Source: Porphyromonadaceae bacterium UBA3318 (GTDB lineage: Bacteria > Bacteroidota > Bacteroidia > Bacteroidales > Muribaculaceae). Taken from it: a DNA stretch of 15,353 nucleotides. Of this stretch, positions 14,770 through 15,353 are shown in pieces (the first letter of the stretch is position 1; each line of letters opens with the position of its first letter). Made by a program: the position numbers and the translations under genes. The notes beneath the pieces were generated by a model. The model made no database searches, had not been told where the DNA came from, and saw only the letters and a list, made by a program, of their open reading frames with translations. The stretch spans positions 1,753-17,105 of the forward strand of contig DESI01000019.1 of NCBI GenBank assembly GCA_002361235.1. Direction: 5' to 3'.

Positions 14770-15083
14770 GATAAGTAGGCTTTTATATAAGTCCGCATTT
14801 AATATAATAACCCGAACTCGCGTTAGTAATCTTTCTTTCATTAAAGGACCTCTTGTAGTTAACAAATCCAGACTCCACTTTGCAAGCACTTCTCTTGGAC
14901 GATTGACGCAAAGGTACTTCAAACCATGAAAACAGGTAGCACGAAACCACCACACTGCCATATTATCCACCCAACAGGTATCAAGACACGATGAAGGGTC
15001 TATACGCCCACCTATCATCGTGGCATATAGACCCTTGTCGTTTCCCGTGAAGTGCGGGTGAATATATGTTGCTGAGCACCTTA
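14770..15083. other. Non-coding stretch with a long hairpin
   Basis: No convincing gene. The main structure is a hairpin at 14994-15036: AAGGGTCTATA pairs perfectly with TATAGACCCTT, an inner CCAC/GTGG extends it, and an 8-nt loop caps it. CACGATGA (14987-14994) can pair instead with TCATCGTG (15015-15022), crossing the first stem. A lone TACCTTTG (14909-14916, minus) looks like a -7 element, but no -33 TTTG sits at the right distance. The left part (14770-14860) is AT-rich. Confidence 0.5.
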
Positions 15084-15106
15084 TACTCCTGCCCAGCTTA
15101 GGAGTA
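15084..15106. other. 7-bp inverted repeat
   Basis: TACTCCT (15084-15090) and AGGAGTA (15100-15106) form a perfect stem with a 9-nt loop. There is no T-run on either strand. Confidence 0.5.
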
Positions 15107-15124
15107 AAACTTCGGTTTATGTTC

Positions 15125-15153
15125 GTTGCGGGCGGAACTTTTCCGCCCGCAAC
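15125..15153 (-). terminator. Perfect 13-bp GC-rich hairpin after the partial gene
   Basis: GTTGCGGGCGGAA and TTCCGCCCGCAAC form a perfect 13-bp stem with a 3-nt loop, starting 3 nt after the stop codon at 15157-15159 on the minus strand. The sequence after it is GAACATAAAC, so it lacks a T-run: it may stop transcription poorly or protect the 3' end of the message. Confidence 0.55.
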
Positions 15154-15156
15154 GGC

Positions 15157-15353
15157 TTACTGCTTCCTCAAGGTAGGCAATGCTCCTTTAAGTTCGTAAC
15201 GCCACTCTGAGCCTGCGTTCTGCAAGGCGGTGTTCATGGCATCAACGGCGTTCTTCCAGGTAACGCCAGTGCCGTCCACCTTCGTGGCTTCGGTGCTTTT
15301 CTTATTGTAGCCGATACCTTGTTCATGATTGTTCTTCCAATAGCAGGCGGTCA
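15157..15353 (-). CDS. C-terminal end of a probable surface/repeat protein (partial)
   Basis: The last 65 codons of a minus-strand gene that continues past the right edge, ending in TAA. Visible residues begin ACYWKNNHEQGIGYN and continue through KVDGTGVTWKNAVDAMNTAL and SEWRYELKGALPTLRKQ to the stop. 'ACYW.N', followed by 'W..A...MN.al' and a closing '..P.L...', resembles the ends of GLUG-type and other large Bacteroidales cell-surface proteins, but so little is seen that this is tentative. Its stop is 3 nt from a perfect 13-bp hairpin. The reading frame is supported by open coding over the full visible stretch with sensible codon use. Confidence 0.7.
   Translation of the reverse strand, partial: TACYWKNNHEQGIGYNKKSTEATKVDGTGVTWKNAVDAMNTALQNAGSEWRYELKGALPTLRKQ

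Noticed and set aside
14767..15018. 83-codon minus-strand frame after pnp
   Set aside because: It runs through part of a long hairpin and over AT-rich sequence up to the pnp terminator; no domain, and a second frame in the same stretch looks as plausible.
14987..15036. H-type pseudoknot from the two crossing stems
   Set aside because: The stems share base 14994, and the loops (about 0 and 3 nt) are too short to span 11 and 8 bp; alternative folds are more likely than a pseudoknot.

Overview
The window reads as chromosome from a Bacteroidales bacterium. The signs are three or four promoters of the Bacteroidetes type (TTTG, about 20 nt, TAnnTTTG), A-rich start regions mostly without Shine-Dalgarno sequences, a GldE-type CNNM/CBS membrane protein, and DUF4369-type thioredoxin-fold lipoproteins. 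The housekeeping parts are about 60% GC by hand counts of single lines. That would suit a Muribaculaceae-like lineage, but the family assignment is a guess.

Layout, left to right. (1) 1-1475: a gldE-like gene on the minus strand with its own promoter; its stop codon lies in four 10-bp tandem repeats. (2) 1681-6619: a tight six-gene minus-strand operon of exported proteins, clearly AT-richer than its flanks. Its parts look like an LPP20/FlgP-type lipoprotein, a second LPP20-like protein, a DUF6175/CsgG-TolB-like protein, a helical-repeat protein, a LolA-fold/DUF4412-like protein and a protein ending in a FlgT-C-like SH3 domain. (3) 6623-7118: no convincing gene. It holds a minus-strand promoter and a roughly 230-nt RNA whose ends pair into a long rod, a good candidate for the Bacteroidales-1/6S-type RNA; no terminator separates it from the operon. 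(4) 7119-12219: a minus-strand unit encoding a thioredoxin-fold lipoprotein lacking CXXC, a SUI1/YciH protein and a large AddA/RecB-like helicase-nuclease. (5) 12188-12252: two mirror-image promoters drive that unit leftward and pnp rightward. (6) 12371-14704: pnp (polynucleotide phosphorylase) with an Arg/Gly-rich tail, ended by a strong terminator. (7) 14770-15156: non-coding sequence with three long hairpins. (8) 15157 to the right edge: the 3' end of a minus-strand gene, probably a surface protein.

The core genes concern RNA turnover, RNA polymerase regulation (if the 6S call holds), recombinational repair and envelope maintenance. The most interesting part is the six-gene operon. Taken together, its proteins look like the separate domains of FlgT plus FlgP-like LPP20 subunits, the parts that form outer-membrane-associated rings around flagella in Vibrio, here in a lineage that has no flagella. 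This is a hypothesis from motif reading and needs profile searches and structure predictions.
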